NCBI GenBank assembly: GCA_011799875.1
Contig: CM022297.1
Coordinates: forward strand, 70,196,663-70,260,662
DNA: 64,000 bases
Origin: Thinopyrum elongatum
Lineage: Eukaryota > Streptophyta > Magnoliopsida > Poales > Poaceae
Direction of reading: 5' to 3'
Shown here in pieces: positions 9,601 to 19,387 of this stretch (the first letter of the stretch is position 1; each line of letters begins with the position of its first letter). The notes beneath the pieces are model-generated. The model saw nothing but the letters and a program-made list of their open reading frames with translations, had not been told where the DNA came from and searched no databases. A program made the position numbers and the translations under genes.

Positions 9601-10416
9601 GCAACATTGTCGGTGTGACATTTTGGTTGAACTGCACAAAACACTCTTAAAACAAAAGTGTTTTGTGCAGTGCAACAAAAGGTCGCAATAGCAACGAGGT
9701 GAGGTAGATAACCCTGTTTACACAGAGGTGCAAAGGAAACAATTAGTGGTCAATAATGGTGGATGACACAGAAGCCCACAAAAAGAAGCATCTAACTTAT
9801 CTAAATGGTAAAGAAAGCAAGACAGTAGCATTTCTCAAACAGTAGCATTGATTCATATTAACAGAGAGATTATATTAACAATAAAATTTGTTAAACATGT
9901 AATTTGCTTTTAACTATGGCATTGCTTCAATTTTCCAGCGGCATTATTAGATTAACAACAGCTAAAGAGTTGTATGGGACAGTGGACGCACAAGCACCAT
10001 GTGCATGAACCGATGTATAAAGGGGTGATGCACAGTCTGTTGCAACAAACAACCAAGGAACATATTTGTGTTGGTCCCATTTTTTTATATCTTTAGACAC
10101 CTTTCCCTATGTGAGGGCAGCAAATCTAGTCCTGCTCAAACTATACAGCCTTGTCCCCCACCCACAGAAAGATCAGTTCCTTACAGATGTGTGTACTGCG
10201 TTTGTCATTGTTTTCCCTTTTCGACCAACATAGGTGTTGGATAGCCAGTCTGTACTACTTTCCCCCCTTCCTTTCCTCTTTGAACCATGTCCTAGATTCA
10301 TGCTATACAACTTTCCCCACTACTTTCCTATTTGATCCAACACATCGATTCGAGTGCAGAAGCGAAAAAATTCCACATGTAGCTAGAGCAATGCCTGTGG
10401 ACTAAGAAAATTATAC

Positions 10417-10715
10417 CTTCAGGTTCTCGGGGTGTGGCTCGGTGGGCGGCCGGAGGCTGATCTGCCCACACTATGTACGGCAGCGAGGAAGAAGGGGTCG
10501 GAGGCCCTCCTGTGCCGCCGCTGGGTGAAAGAGAACAGCGGCGCCGGTAGTGGATTCCCTCCCTCGCCGACGGCGACAGCGTTAAGCCTCCTTGCCTTCC
10601 CCAACGGACGGGATCCTGCCGGCTCTTTGACCAGCAGTGAGGTGAGAGAATAAGAGGAGAGACCAACGTAGTCTTGTTTAGATCTGGATAGGGTGAGCGA
10701 GTGTGTAGAGAGCAA
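10417..10715 (-). other. First (leader) exon of the spliced minus-strand gene
   Basis: A GC-rich minus-strand stretch runs from just below a TATA-like CTATATATTA (plus 10742-10752) to a donor CTGAAG|GTATAATT at 10417. It has no ATG in its sense frame, so I take it as 5' UTR. It is homologous to 14340-14640, where the same order (leader, donor CCCTCAG|GTACAA) is seen. 9601-10416 between this and the coding segments holds no convincing exon and is presumably intron. Confidence 0.4.
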
Positions 10716-10717
10716 CT

Positions 10718-10815
10718 ACAAGCGCTGAGGCTCCAGCGTGTATAATATATAGTGGAGAGAGTGTGATAAGAGCAAACCCTAGAAAACAAGCGCTGAGGCT
10801 GCAGCGTATATAGTT
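10718..10815 (-). promoter_or_regulatory. Duplicated TATA-containing promoter segment
   Basis: The block ACAAGCGCTGAGGCT(C/G)CAGCGT followed by a TATA-like ATATA run occurs at 10718-10752 and again at 10787-10815, 69 bp apart. On the minus strand the proximal copy provides CTATATATTA about 30-40 bp before the leader exon. Confidence 0.5.
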
Positions 10816-11401
10816 GGAGTGTTTTTATTTTTCTCTCCATAAAAATTGTTTTAAATTATGCATGAAACGGAACTCTTTATTTAACGTACTACTAGTGAAG
10901 AAAAATACTACAGCTAGTAGGGCAAAGCTAATACTACTACGTGAAGAAAATTTAACGCTCCAAGGAGTCAACTCAAAATTAACGCTCCACGACTCCCGGT
11001 CGCACTTACTATCGTTCACGTGTGGTATGAAAAGCAACAACTGAACTACACACGGTCAAAATATCGGAAAGGTGGGTTGCACCATCCTCCAATTTTAAAT
11101 ATTTTGGGCACTTGTATTCGGCCTAAGTTAGTGTGCCACCGTATGTACTAAGGGTTACAGCGGGTGCTAAGAAACTAGGGCATATTGAGAGTAATTGCCA
11201 TGCCGTTTATTTGTAGGGTCTCTTGCAAACTGTCAAACTCTATTCTCCTCTTATTTAATGGATGAGGCAAATCTTTTGCTTCCGTTTCAAAAAAAACGAG
11301 AAATTCAATTTTAATTATTTTGTATGTACACTTTGCTCTCTTCCAATAATTTTGGGCACTTGTATTCGGCCTAAGTCAGTGTGCCACCGTATCTCGTACT
11401 A
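10816..11401. other. Non-coding; 47-bp direct repeat
   Basis: No gene seen. A block beginning TTTTGGGCACTTGTATTCGG and ending GTGCCACCGTAT occurs at 11102-11144 and 11350-11392, 248 bp apart, with two mismatches by eye. The second copy is directly followed by a Stowaway MITE. Confidence 0.6.
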
Positions 11402-11806
11402 CTCCCTCCGTCTAGGTGTATAAGTCAAGTTAGAAGGTGCAGCGGGACCAAGGTGCAAGTAGATATTGGAGGAGAAGGAGAAACTTGACCGGTCCTTCCT
11501 CCAATCAAAGCCCTGATTTCTCTCTCTAAATGCAACAATTAATCACAGCAATTAAGAGATGTTGTTTTAGCTACCATGCAGGGCCACGTATTAACTCGCA
11601 TGCAAGCCGGCTTCGATTCCTTGACTAATCAACGCGTAGTTGCGCTCCATGCATTGGGTTTCCGGGGGAGATAACAAGGCAGAGTAAGTAACGCTCGCTA
11701 GCAATGAGGCTAGGAGGGGATTGAGATGCGAAGTTAATGGACAACGCCCAAACATTTTGGGAATATCTGATTTTCGTAAGATGGCTTAACACCTAGACGG
11801 AGGGAG
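11402..11806. mobile_element. Stowaway-type MITE, 405 bp
   Basis: Ends CTCCCTCCGTCTAGGTGT and its inverse ACACCTAGACGGAGGGAG are perfect inverted repeats, flanked by TA on both sides (11400-11401 and 11807-11808). This is the Tc1/mariner-derived Stowaway signature. It has no coding capacity. The unusually long GC-containing centre suggests a family larger than the usual 80-300 bp. Confidence 0.9.
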
Positions 11807-12174
11807 TACTACCTCAGTCCAAGTTTTTATGCCACGTCATATATTTTTTGTCAAAGTTTGACAAAAAAAATTTAACTACTCACTACTTTCCGGTTAATAG
11901 GGCATAAATTTGAAATCTCATCAACCAAGGCAGATGATGAATGGAGAAATGTAGTACTCCATCTCGTAGTTTACAAAATTACTCAAACTTTAATCTGCAT
12001 TAATTACAATATATTCATGGACGACCACTAAATGAGTAGGAATGGTTACATGCACTGGTTGGTTTCTTTTAATCCTTGCAAGCATCAATTTAATGCACCT
12101 TGGAATGTGAACACATTTATTTTCCAACACATTTCTTTATTTCATCAACGACATTTTTATACAGGGAAGTACAT
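11807..12174. other. Non-coding, AT-rich; possible MITE fragment
   Basis: No gene seen. 11809-11950 starts CTACCTCAGTCCAAGTTTTT and contains an internal inverted TTGTCAAAGTTTGACAA; a matching right end is not clear. The rest is the 3' flank of the GRF gene. Confidence 0.35.
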
Positions 12175-12854
12175 TCACCAATTCTTTGCTAGGAGAGCAA
12201 GACCAAAGAAAACAAGAACCACAATTATACATTTTAAAAGATATCCAATTTCCATAACTGCTCCCACTAATTGTATTAATATCTTCTCTATGTCTTCATT
12301 GTTGATCTGTGGCTTCTCGAGCTTGCACACTTCTTTCTTCTTTGATTCTAAAGAACTAGACATTGCTTCACATCTAATATCATATCTAGTGTCATCTCTA
12401 GCCTCTATTCTAGCAAGGAGTGCATGAGCATCTACCAAATTTTGTGCTATCAATAGATCGATGTATTCTTCTTCCCAAAACGAAAACTTGCATCCATCCT
12501 ACACATATGTTTGAGTATAAGCTGCCGAACATGCGCCGAATAAGGGAGCACAGCCGAATCAAAAGAAGTACTATGCACCTTATCTTTTTCGCACTTGATG
12601 AACACCCATCCGGGATGTTGTGGCGTGGTCAAAACGCGGCGCAGGACCTGTTGCGAGCAGCCCTCGCACTTTATGAGCGGCAACGGTGAACCAACTAGCC
12701 GCTGGGCCAGGGCCAAGCCCTCACGGTGGCCGGCTGTGTCTTTGTCGGCGATCCACCGATGGGATAGATATGAACGGCTAGAGGCGGATTCAGTACCTGC
12801 ACACGACGTGGAGGCATTGCCATTGTTGTGCGACCCGATACCCGGACACTCCAT
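12175..12854 (-). CDS. GRF-type zinc-finger protein with C-terminal membrane anchor, two exons
   Basis: Exon 1 is 12854-12579 (ATG in a GCCATGG context) and exon 2 is 12498-12175. The 80-bp intron has a GT donor (AAG|GTGCAT) and AG acceptor (GTGTAG|GAT), phase 0, giving 199 residues with no internal stop. Zinc ligands of the GRF finger are C63, C66, C88 and C95, with the diagnostic CKFSFWEEEY at 95-104. The usual GRxF is replaced by GWVF. A charged helical region follows (about 115-160), then a hydrophobic helix CIIVVLVFFGLALLAK near 181-197 at the very C-terminus, a tail-anchor-like arrangement. GRF fingers bind nucleic acid in other proteins; the role of this large plant family with a tail anchor is unknown. 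It lies between two copies of a duplicated block. This is the best candidate in the window for an intact host-type gene. Confidence 0.7.
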
Positions 12855-13257
12855 GGCAAAGAGAAGTCACAGGCGGCCGGAATGCTCCAAATCCGGCAGC
12901 CGCGTGCGTCAAATCCTGCGGCCGCAGATATAGCGGCTGACCGCCGGCGCCGGGACGAGAGGCACAGATCCGGCCATCGTGCTGTGGTCGGCTGGGCTAT
13001 AGTGCGAGGCTCCGACAGACGTGCGTGTACCTCTTCTCTTCTTGTACGTACTCCATTTATCTCACTTCCTATGGCTTCCCACTCCCACGATATTCCTATT
13101 CTATGAACCGGTGTGTGCGTGTGTGTTTTAGAGAGAGCGACACATCGACCTACTCCTACAGAGAGATGGTGTGTAGTACTACGATTTAGTCGCGAGAGTC
13201 GGCGCATCCTCTCGTTTCCGGGCGTCCGGGCGGGACAGCTGCCACGCCCGCTCCTGA
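12855..13257. other. 5' flank of the GRF gene, GC-rich
   Basis: No convincing ORF. GC-rich near the gene, then (GT)-rich at 13106-13128. No clear TATA box on the minus strand within 150 bp of the start codon. Confidence 0.4.
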
Positions 13258-14680
13258 CTAGCCTGGCCCACCCAAAACCCCTCCATCGCCCGCGCACGCT
13301 TCCTGCCCGAAATGGTCAGCGCCGCTCCAGAGAATCGGTACTGCATTCATGCCCGGGCAGAGAGGACGCGACCTCTCACTAGCGCCTGCGTTGAAGGGCG
13401 AAGCGGATTCAAGTGTGATGGTTAATTCGTCCGTCCAACTTCCTGTCGGGTCTATGTGATTTGACGGCTCATTGGTCATTATTACTGAGGTGGTACGACC
13501 GTGCTGAGTCTCAGTTGTACTGTACACTTTACTTTGGTGCATGATACGTGCACTGGATGCTAGATGTCCCACGTTTCGGTGAAAGGAGGTAGACCATCTC
13601 CACTCTTTACAATTTTCTCCATTCTTATAGCGGAGGAGTGCGAAAGCAGTGAAAACACGCAAGCTCAGTGATTACATGGCTCACGTCACACTATCACCAT
13701 ATTTTCTGGACACCGTGCGACACATAACTCTTTAGTACATAGTAGTACGTACTGTAATTTCTCAGCGAGATAAATTTGTATAATGCTATGAAGCTTCCAG
13801 CTTCTGTTTCATGTATCTTGCGTACAAGGTTGCCCCGTTGCAACATTCCATCAAATACAAAGGAGACTAACATGGATGCTATTGCATCTCAATGATTGAC
13901 AAATCATAGCCAATATGTACTCCCTCCGTTCCAAAATAAGTGTCTCAACTTTATGCAAACTTTAGCACAAAGTTGTACTACTACTAAAGTTGACACTTAT
14001 TTTGGAACAGAGACAACTAAAAAAAATGATCCATGCCGTCCCTAGGCCTTGAACCCTAAACCCTAACCAGGCTTTAATTTGCTGGCGACATTGAACCTTC
14101 CGAAGAAATGAGGTTTGCAACCCAATGACCGTCGGATCATTTTGTGCAGTTTCACTAAAATTGAGCTGAGCATCCATGTGGCAAAGAAATTGAAGAAGCG
14201 TGATTAGAATAAGACTAGTGGGACTAGTTGATGAGACATAAACTCATCACAAATACAGTAGAAGCCAGTATAGGTACGTGCGGGGCAAAGAAGTAGAGAA
14301 ATATCCACATGGAGCGATGTGGGCAGCTGGGGCAGTGGTGCAAGCCGGCTTTAAAGGAAGTTGTACCTGAGGGATGTCGGGATGTAGCTAGCTTAGAGGA
14401 GGGCGGTGGGAGGCGGCAACTGCCCACATCGCGGCAGTGAGCAAGGGACAAAGGCAACCGCACCGGCTTTGTGAGAGAGAACAGCGGGGACCCCTGATCG
14501 GGACGCGCCGACAGTGGGTTTTCGCCATCGACGACGGCAACCGCATCTACACAAAGCATCCACCCCTTCCCCCGGCGGACGTGATCTGCCCGGATGTTAG
14601 AGATGTGGCCACAGTCATTTTGTGCGAGAGAGTGTGAAGAGAGCAACCCCAGCAAGCAACTGTCACTACTGTAGGATGCT
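13258..14680 (-). pseudogene. Shrunken second copy (B) of the 6165-10720 block
   Basis: Blocks occur in the same order and direction as in copy A: 13258-13340 matches 6165-6250; 13868-13919 matches about 7495-7545; the minus frame from 14177 (DAQLNFSETAQND) matches the terminal exon at 8128; 14340-14640 matches the leader exon 10417-10715. The intervening sequence is lost, so copy B is 1.4 kb against 4.5 kb. A MITE has inserted in it at 13920. It cannot encode the gene. Confidence 0.5.
13920..14017. mobile_element. Short Stowaway-type MITE, about 98 bp
   Basis: Starts CTCCCTCCGTTCCAAAATAA after TA (13918-13919). The right end TTATTTTGGAACAGAGACAAC is the diverged inverse, followed by TA (14018-14019). 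The inner part is an inverted repeat around ACTTTAGCACAAAGTTGTAC. The right terminus has decayed more than the left. Confidence 0.8.
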
Positions 14681-15060
14681 GCTAACGCGGCACTACGATC
14701 AGAGACCCTTTGACGAAACTGAGTGCGATGCATTAATCGCAAATGGTGATGTAAAAAAACCGTCAAAAAAGATGCAAAACATTGCAATGGTAGAACCATC
14801 AAACATGGTTCCGATTTTAGTTGCGTGTGCGATGCAGGGCACATGGTTAATCCAGAAGAACTATTTGCGATGATGCAGAACAACAGAAATGGGCAGCCAC
14901 ATGAGGGTGTGTGCGATATATGGCATACAGTTCACTAGGATGAACTGTGTGTGATTAGGCAACACAATAGAAATGGTTCAACTGAACAAGATGTGTGCGA
15001 TACGCGGCAAATAGGTCCGTAATCAGAAATGTGTGCGAAGACCAATAATAACACAGACGA
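14667..15060. mobile_element. Candidate end of a CACTA transposon with subterminal repeats
   Basis: CACTACTGTAGGATGCTGCT starts at 14667 within the 5' flank of copy B. It is followed by at least six copies of GTG(T)GCGAT or close variants within 370 bp (near 14721, 14823, 14867, 14910, 14994 and 15030). A CACTA start followed by dense short subterminal repeats is the standard CACTA end structure. I could not find the matching other end (ending TAGTG) in the window, so the assignment is tentative. Confidence 0.4.
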
Positions 15061-15104
15061 TTGCTGCTAATAAGCCGTGTGATTTGCTCTGTCTACAGAA
15101 GAAT

Positions 15105-15105
15105 A

Positions 15106-15198
<93 letters not shown>

Positions 15199-15202
15199 TA
15201 TA
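15105..15202. repeat. Compound microsatellite (CA)n(TA)n
   Basis: About 13 CA units followed by about 35 TA units with one TG interruption at 15179-15180. Confidence 0.95.
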
Positions 15203-15295
15203 ACTGAAATGAACATCCAATAAGTGACTATACAGATCATTCACACACACGTTAATAAACAATTGTATGCATTCTAAACTAGGAGAAATGACCGT

Positions 15296-16039
15296 CTAGT
15301 CATCTACTTCTTGTGACGCTCCCGCCACTACTCTGTGGCTCGATCCCTCGTCTGGGGAAGGAAGAAGACACTCCCTCATGTCAACGATCCGCGTGTACAT
15401 CTCGTAGCTTGTGTACGTGTCCTTGGCCGCGTACTTGACGTGTTGTTCATCTAGTCTCTCATGCCAGACACCGTGCCAAGCGTTCTTGTCCTTCTTGCTC
15501 TCATCCTTCATCTTCATGTAGTAGGGGTCGATGATGGCTGAGGCGAGGTCAACCAGGGAGTTATTTTTGTTGTTGTCGCTGCCCCAGACCTTGTAGTGGT
15601 CCTGGATGTTGACAAGATTCTGGCATTTCAAGCCCGAAACCTTGAGCGCTTTTAGACCGTTGGTGGTGTCCACCATAGTGAAACTGTAGTCGGAGCTGTT
15701 GATAAACCTGGAGAAATGCTCGCAAGCCCTTGTGGCCAGGTGGTAGTGGTAGACGAGGACGTCATGTCGCACGCACAACTGGGCGACGGCTACCTTCTGA
15801 TCGTGCCCGGCACGACCGATGGTGTACTCGAGGTCGAAGCCGACCACTTGGTACTTGTCCTCGGCAAGCAACTACTCCATAGTTTGGATGGAGCTCTCCA
15901 CCGAGACCGGACTATTCATGTACACCACTGAGAGGGCCTTCCCCCTCACGTGGGTGTCCACTACGTGATGCGTGGTGAACTGCCCTCCGTTGTCGTCGTC
16001 GGTCGCTGGGAGCGCCATTGGAGCCACGGGGAGCACCAT
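15296..16039 (-). pseudogene. 3'-5' exonuclease domain protein (DEDDy type) with one nonsense codon
   Basis: In-frame ATGs at 16039 and 16018 open a frame that runs to 15296 (247 codons) with a single TAG at 15872-15874 (QTME*LLAEDKY). DEDD motif I is VVGFDLEYT (D and E), and motif III is KYAAKDTYTSYEMY (Y-x3-D), typical of WRN-like/RNase D-like exonucleases. The central motif II region is less clear (FINSSDYSFTMVD). The family removes nucleotides from 3' ends of DNA or RNA. Triticeae genomes carry many such copies amid CACTA repeats. The stop again fits CAG to TAG, leaving a 191-codon open remainder that still holds both visible catalytic motifs but lacks its own ATG nearby. Confidence 0.65.
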
Positions 16040-16441
16040 TGGAACCGCTGGATGTCCTCTCTGTATGTGTTGTCATGGGTGTGCTTATTGTGTCCTGTGG
16101 CGCGAGAGATGAAGGTAAATGGCCGCATGAATAAATGGGGGCCGGGCGGCCTGGATTCTCGACGCGTCCGCATGGCAGTTTTTGCAGCGGGTAACTGCAT
16201 CGTCGCGCCGCGCCCGGCGCAACCCCATGCACATGAACGTGCGTGATCGTGCGCCGGCCCCAAACACTGGCAGCGTGCATGGAGGGACGAGGGCAGAGCG
16301 CCAGGAGGGACGCGAGCAGAGCGCGCCGCGGCCGCCTCAACCGCAAGCAACCACATGCATAGAGCAGTTGAACACGCAGGAAATGGTCGTCTACAAGCCG
16401 GCCGACAGTTGCGTCGCTGCGTAGAGAGGGGCCGTGTGCTA
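16040..16441. other. Flank between exonuclease pseudogene and MITE
   Basis: GC-rich 5' flank of the exonuclease pseudogene. Open frames here are by-products of base composition. No TATA box of good quality was seen on the minus strand. Confidence 0.4.
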
Positions 16442-16647
16442 CTACCGCCGTCTTGGTCTTTTAGTCCCCTTTACATTCTATGCCATATTTTGACCTTAAA
16501 TTTAACCAACAAAATGTTAATGCATGTTACAAAAATTATATAATTAGAAACTATGTTCAAATACGAATCCAACGATATAATCTTTGGCGAACATGCATTC
16601 GTATTTTATTAGTTAAATCCTACTTAGAAACCAGGACGGGGGTATAG
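16442..16647. mobile_element. Stowaway-type MITE, 206 bp
   Basis: Left end CTACCGCCGTCTTGGTC and right end AGAAACCAGGACGGGGGTATAG are diverged inverted repeats, flanked by TA at 16440-16441 and 16648-16649. The interior carries inverted blocks (AAATTTAACCAACAAAATG near the left; TTTTATTAGTTAAATCC near the right), as in long-hairpin Stowaway families of wheat. Confidence 0.8.
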
Positions 16648-16891
16648 TAGGTAATTAAATCGCAAATGTTTTTTTATTAACCGTATGTGTACGTGTCCTT
16701 TTGTCCTCCTCTCGCACGTCTTGTCACCCCGCTGCCGCAGACGGCTTCGAGCGCAAGCTTGAGCAGCGCGCGAGGGCGTTCTTTTGGCCAAACAGTGGTG
16801 AGCCTGTTCTCGCGCAACCGCGCAGGTTCCCGCTCAAGCTTCCCGCCCGACTGGGTGAAATCCCCCAAAATCCCAATGCTTACCAGCCTAT

Positions 16892-16899
16892 TATATAAA
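16892..16899 (+). promoter_or_regulatory. TATA box upstream of the ORF at 17040-17678
   Basis: TATATAAA in a GC-rich context (TTATATAAACCCTCACGG), about 145 bp before the downstream open frame. Confidence 0.55.
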
Positions 16900-17039
16900 C
16901 CCTCACGGCCGGTGAGTCCTGCACCGCATTTTCCCCTCCCTCCCTGTAGCTTATCTCATCTGCTTCTCCATCGTCATCAAAGGACAGCTCTAGCTGGGAG
17001 GCAACACCGCGGCGGTGGCGCAGTCCCCGTCGTAGTGTA

Positions 17040-17678
17040 GTGCACGTGGCGTCCCTGTTGGGTGTGCGCGGAACACCCACCACACGCTTCGCCGCCGCTG
17101 CCCGTCGGCAGCTGTTGCCGGCCGCCGTTGCCGCTACACCACCGTCGAAAGCCAGGGCCATCGCCCGCTTTGCCACCGTGGCCCGAAGGCAGGAGGTGGC
17201 CGTCGTGGACGCCACCCCACTGCCGGCCACCGTGGCCATCACCCGCTCCGCCACCGCCACCCGAAGGCGGGAGGTGCTGGTCGTGGCCGCCACCCCATCG
17301 TCGACCGCCGTGGCTGCCAGCCCACCGTCGACCGCCGGGATCATCACCCGCCCCGCCACCGCCGCCCGAAGGCGAGAGACGGAGGTGGAGGCCCGCACGT
17401 GCGACAGCAACCTTGCGCGCTACATCAAGTTCCTGCGGGAGGAGGAGGAGCGCCTCGTCGAGCACGCAAAGTGCCTTACCGCAGCCGTGGCCGTAGCACA
17501 CGCCGACACGGAGGCGAGGAATCAGGAGATCTACGAGCAGTCCAGCCGCTTCGAGAGGGGTCGTCTGGAGCGGCAGAGGGCGTTCGAGGTGAGCGTCGCT
17601 GAAGGTGCAGCAGTGGCAGGCACCGTATTGCAGTTGTCCGGCTCGTCGGTAGGCTCCTCCTCCTCTTCCTCTTACTGA
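17040..17678 (+). CDS. GC-rich ORF with coiled-coil C-terminus, unknown
   Basis: The frame is open for 212 codons and ends SSSSSSY-stop at 17678. Its first codon here is GTG. No ATG in this frame follows the TATA box, so the true start is lost or a different frame is used upstream. Codons 40-115 are encoded by a 78-bp tandem repeat (17157-17385) giving Ala/Thr/Val-rich protein. Codons about 127-190 (YIKFLREEEERLVEHAK, then NQEIYEQSSRFERGRLERQR) form a charged coiled coil. It may be cargo of the surrounding CACTA-like material, like the ORFs at 26596 and 27760. An overlapping antisense frame of similar length is probably a composition artefact. Confidence 0.4.
   Translation: MHVASLLGVRGTPTTRFAAAARRQLLPAAVAATPPSKARAIARFATVARRQEVAVVDATPLPATVAITRSATATRRREVLVVAATPSSTAVAASPPSTAGIITRPATAARRRETEVEARTCDSNLARYIKFLREEEERLVEHAKCLTAAVAVAHADTEARNQEIYEQSSRFERGRLERQRAFEVSVAEGAAVAGTVLQLSGSSVGSSSSSSY
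17157..17385. repeat. 78-bp coding minisatellite
   Basis: Units start GCCATCGCCCGC at 17157 and GCCATCACCCGC at 17235, with a third, extended unit from 17313. Because 78 is a multiple of three the frame is kept. Confidence 0.7.
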
Positions 17679-17726
17679 GCGCGCTCGGCAGAGGAGAGGC
17701 TGCCGGAAGTAGTACAAAGCCCCTCC

Positions 17727-17792
<66 letters not shown>
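17727..17792. repeat. (GTA)22 microsatellite
   Basis: 66 bp of uninterrupted GTA just after the stop of the 17040-17678 ORF. 17793-18233 beyond it is AT-rich 3' flank without a gene; at 18056-18180 it has repeats of about 20-bp 'ACTAATGGCAA'-like blocks. Confidence 0.95.
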
Positions 17793-18233
17793 TTGAGGGG
17801 CTATTTTGTTCAGTTCATCTGACTATAGATGTGGTGGAACTGTACAACGTACTTAAAATTAGCTAGTATAGATAGTTGAACTAGCTATTTCAGTACGTGG
17901 TTGGCAACAATTGGGGAAAAGTTTGGTCGGTTCAGCTGTTGAGTTGAACTGTTTGTATAAAGAACGACTGCTTAATCTATGAATGAAATCTATACTTAAT
18001 TACTGAATTTTAGTTGCAAAAATTAGATAATGCTAGTGATTTTTAGCTGCATGTTTTGACAAATCGGCGTGTTACAAGGTTGACTAATGGCAATGTTACT
18101 AGATCAACAAATATCAATCTTTCCAGTTTGACAAATGGCAATATACCCAATATGACAGATGCAAATCTTACCAAATTGTCTGTACGTGGTTGCACATGGG
18201 TCATCGGAAAAACCGGTTGCATTGAACGGAGGT

Positions 18234-18615
18234 ACAAATCCTGCTTGCCAGATTTTCTCTTGGCTTAGCGCCGAAGTCTCGCTTTGCATACCTTATTCAA
18301 TCTGAACCGTTTGTGTTGAAGAGATGCACAAATCCTGCGCGGCGAATTTTCCCTTGGCTTACTGCGGAAGACCATAGCTCTCACTTTGCATACAGGTGTT
18401 CTATCTAAAACGTTTGCGATGAAGAGCTGCACAAATCCTGCTCGGCACATTTTCCCTTGGCTTACTGGGGAAGCTGTCAGTTTACATACGGGTGTTCTAT
18501 CTAAAACGTTTGCGATCAAGAGCTGCACAAATCCTGCTCGGCACATTTTCGATAGGCTTCCTGGGGAAGCTATCGGTTTGCATACGGGTGTTCTAACTAA
18601 AATGTTTGTGATGAG
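18234..18615. repeat. Tandem repeat, period about 95-103 bp, four units
   Basis: Units start ACAAATCCTGC at 18234, 18328, 18431 and 18527. Each contains a 'TTTTCCCTTGGCTTACTG'-like core and 'GGGTGTTCTATCTAAAACG'. Units 3 and 4 are nearly identical. Probably subterminal repeat of a CACTA-like element. 18616-18796 is non-coding flank. Confidence 0.85.
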
Positions 18616-18796
18616 TGTTTTATATTTAAAAACCGTATTAAACTACGGCTTGGGCGCCATTAATGGGGAGGATGCGAGCAAGGCGTGCGGCCATGGAAGT
18701 CAAAGGGCTCGCTTCCCAGTGAGCCTGCGCGGTGTACAGCTCACACGCTTCTCGGTGAGCCTGCGCATTGGAGTACAGCTTGCACGCCTCCCGTTT

Positions 18797-19387
18797 AGGC
18801 CCAACCCACGTCACCTCCTCTCTCTCCCCACACTACAGTTAACGGGGGAAAGGCCGTGGCGGCCATCCGCACCTCCCTGGCCGGCGATGCCGCCGTGGCG
18901 GCCATCCCACGGTGCCCCGCGTGGATAAGAACCACCCCCGAGCCTCCCGAACCCTAGACCCTCACTTCCCCTCCCCCTGCGCCGCTTCACTCTCTCCCAC
19001 ACCCACCCGCGTTGTCGTCGCCATGGCCTCCGACGAGCATGCGCCCACTGATCTCCCCAAGTCCAGCCACCTCGTCCACGAGCTTCGCCGACATTCACTC
19101 CGCCAACTACTTCCACAAGTTGGAGCCGGGAGCCCCTACATCGCCAGGATCGACATGGTCTTCAAGCTCTGCCCCGAGCTCACCGCCTTCAATTCGGTCG
19201 TCTCCGACAGCCCCTGGGCTCCCCGAGTCCTCCCCTCCTTTCGCTGTGAGTGCCGCCTCACAATCCCTCTCTCTCGCGCGCATTTTGGTGCCGTTGACGC
19301 CGTAGCCGAGCTCGCATACTCCGGCCGCCACGTTGGTCGCCGCCATGGCTGCTATAGCCTAGCCCCGCTCCAGCCGCCCGCCACGCC
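18797..19387 (+). repeat. LTR fragment containing a mini-gene exon-1 homologue
   Basis: Equivalent to about positions 508-1100 of the LTR at 20743. It keeps the ATG (19023), a frame of the same 223-nt length, and a GTGAGT donor after 19245, a better donor than the GTGAGC of the right copy. Both its outer start (no upstream LTR) and inner end (abrupt switch at 19387) are deletion or rearrangement junctions. Confidence 0.7.

Noticed and set aside
15023..15262. ORF encoding Tyr-Ile repeats
   Set aside because: It is translation of the (TA)n microsatellite.
16977..17717. A 246-codon minus-strand ORF opposite the 17040-17678 ORF
   Set aside because: Gly/Arg-rich product from the repeat antisense strand. 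The plus frame has the coiled-coil pattern and a TATA box on its side.
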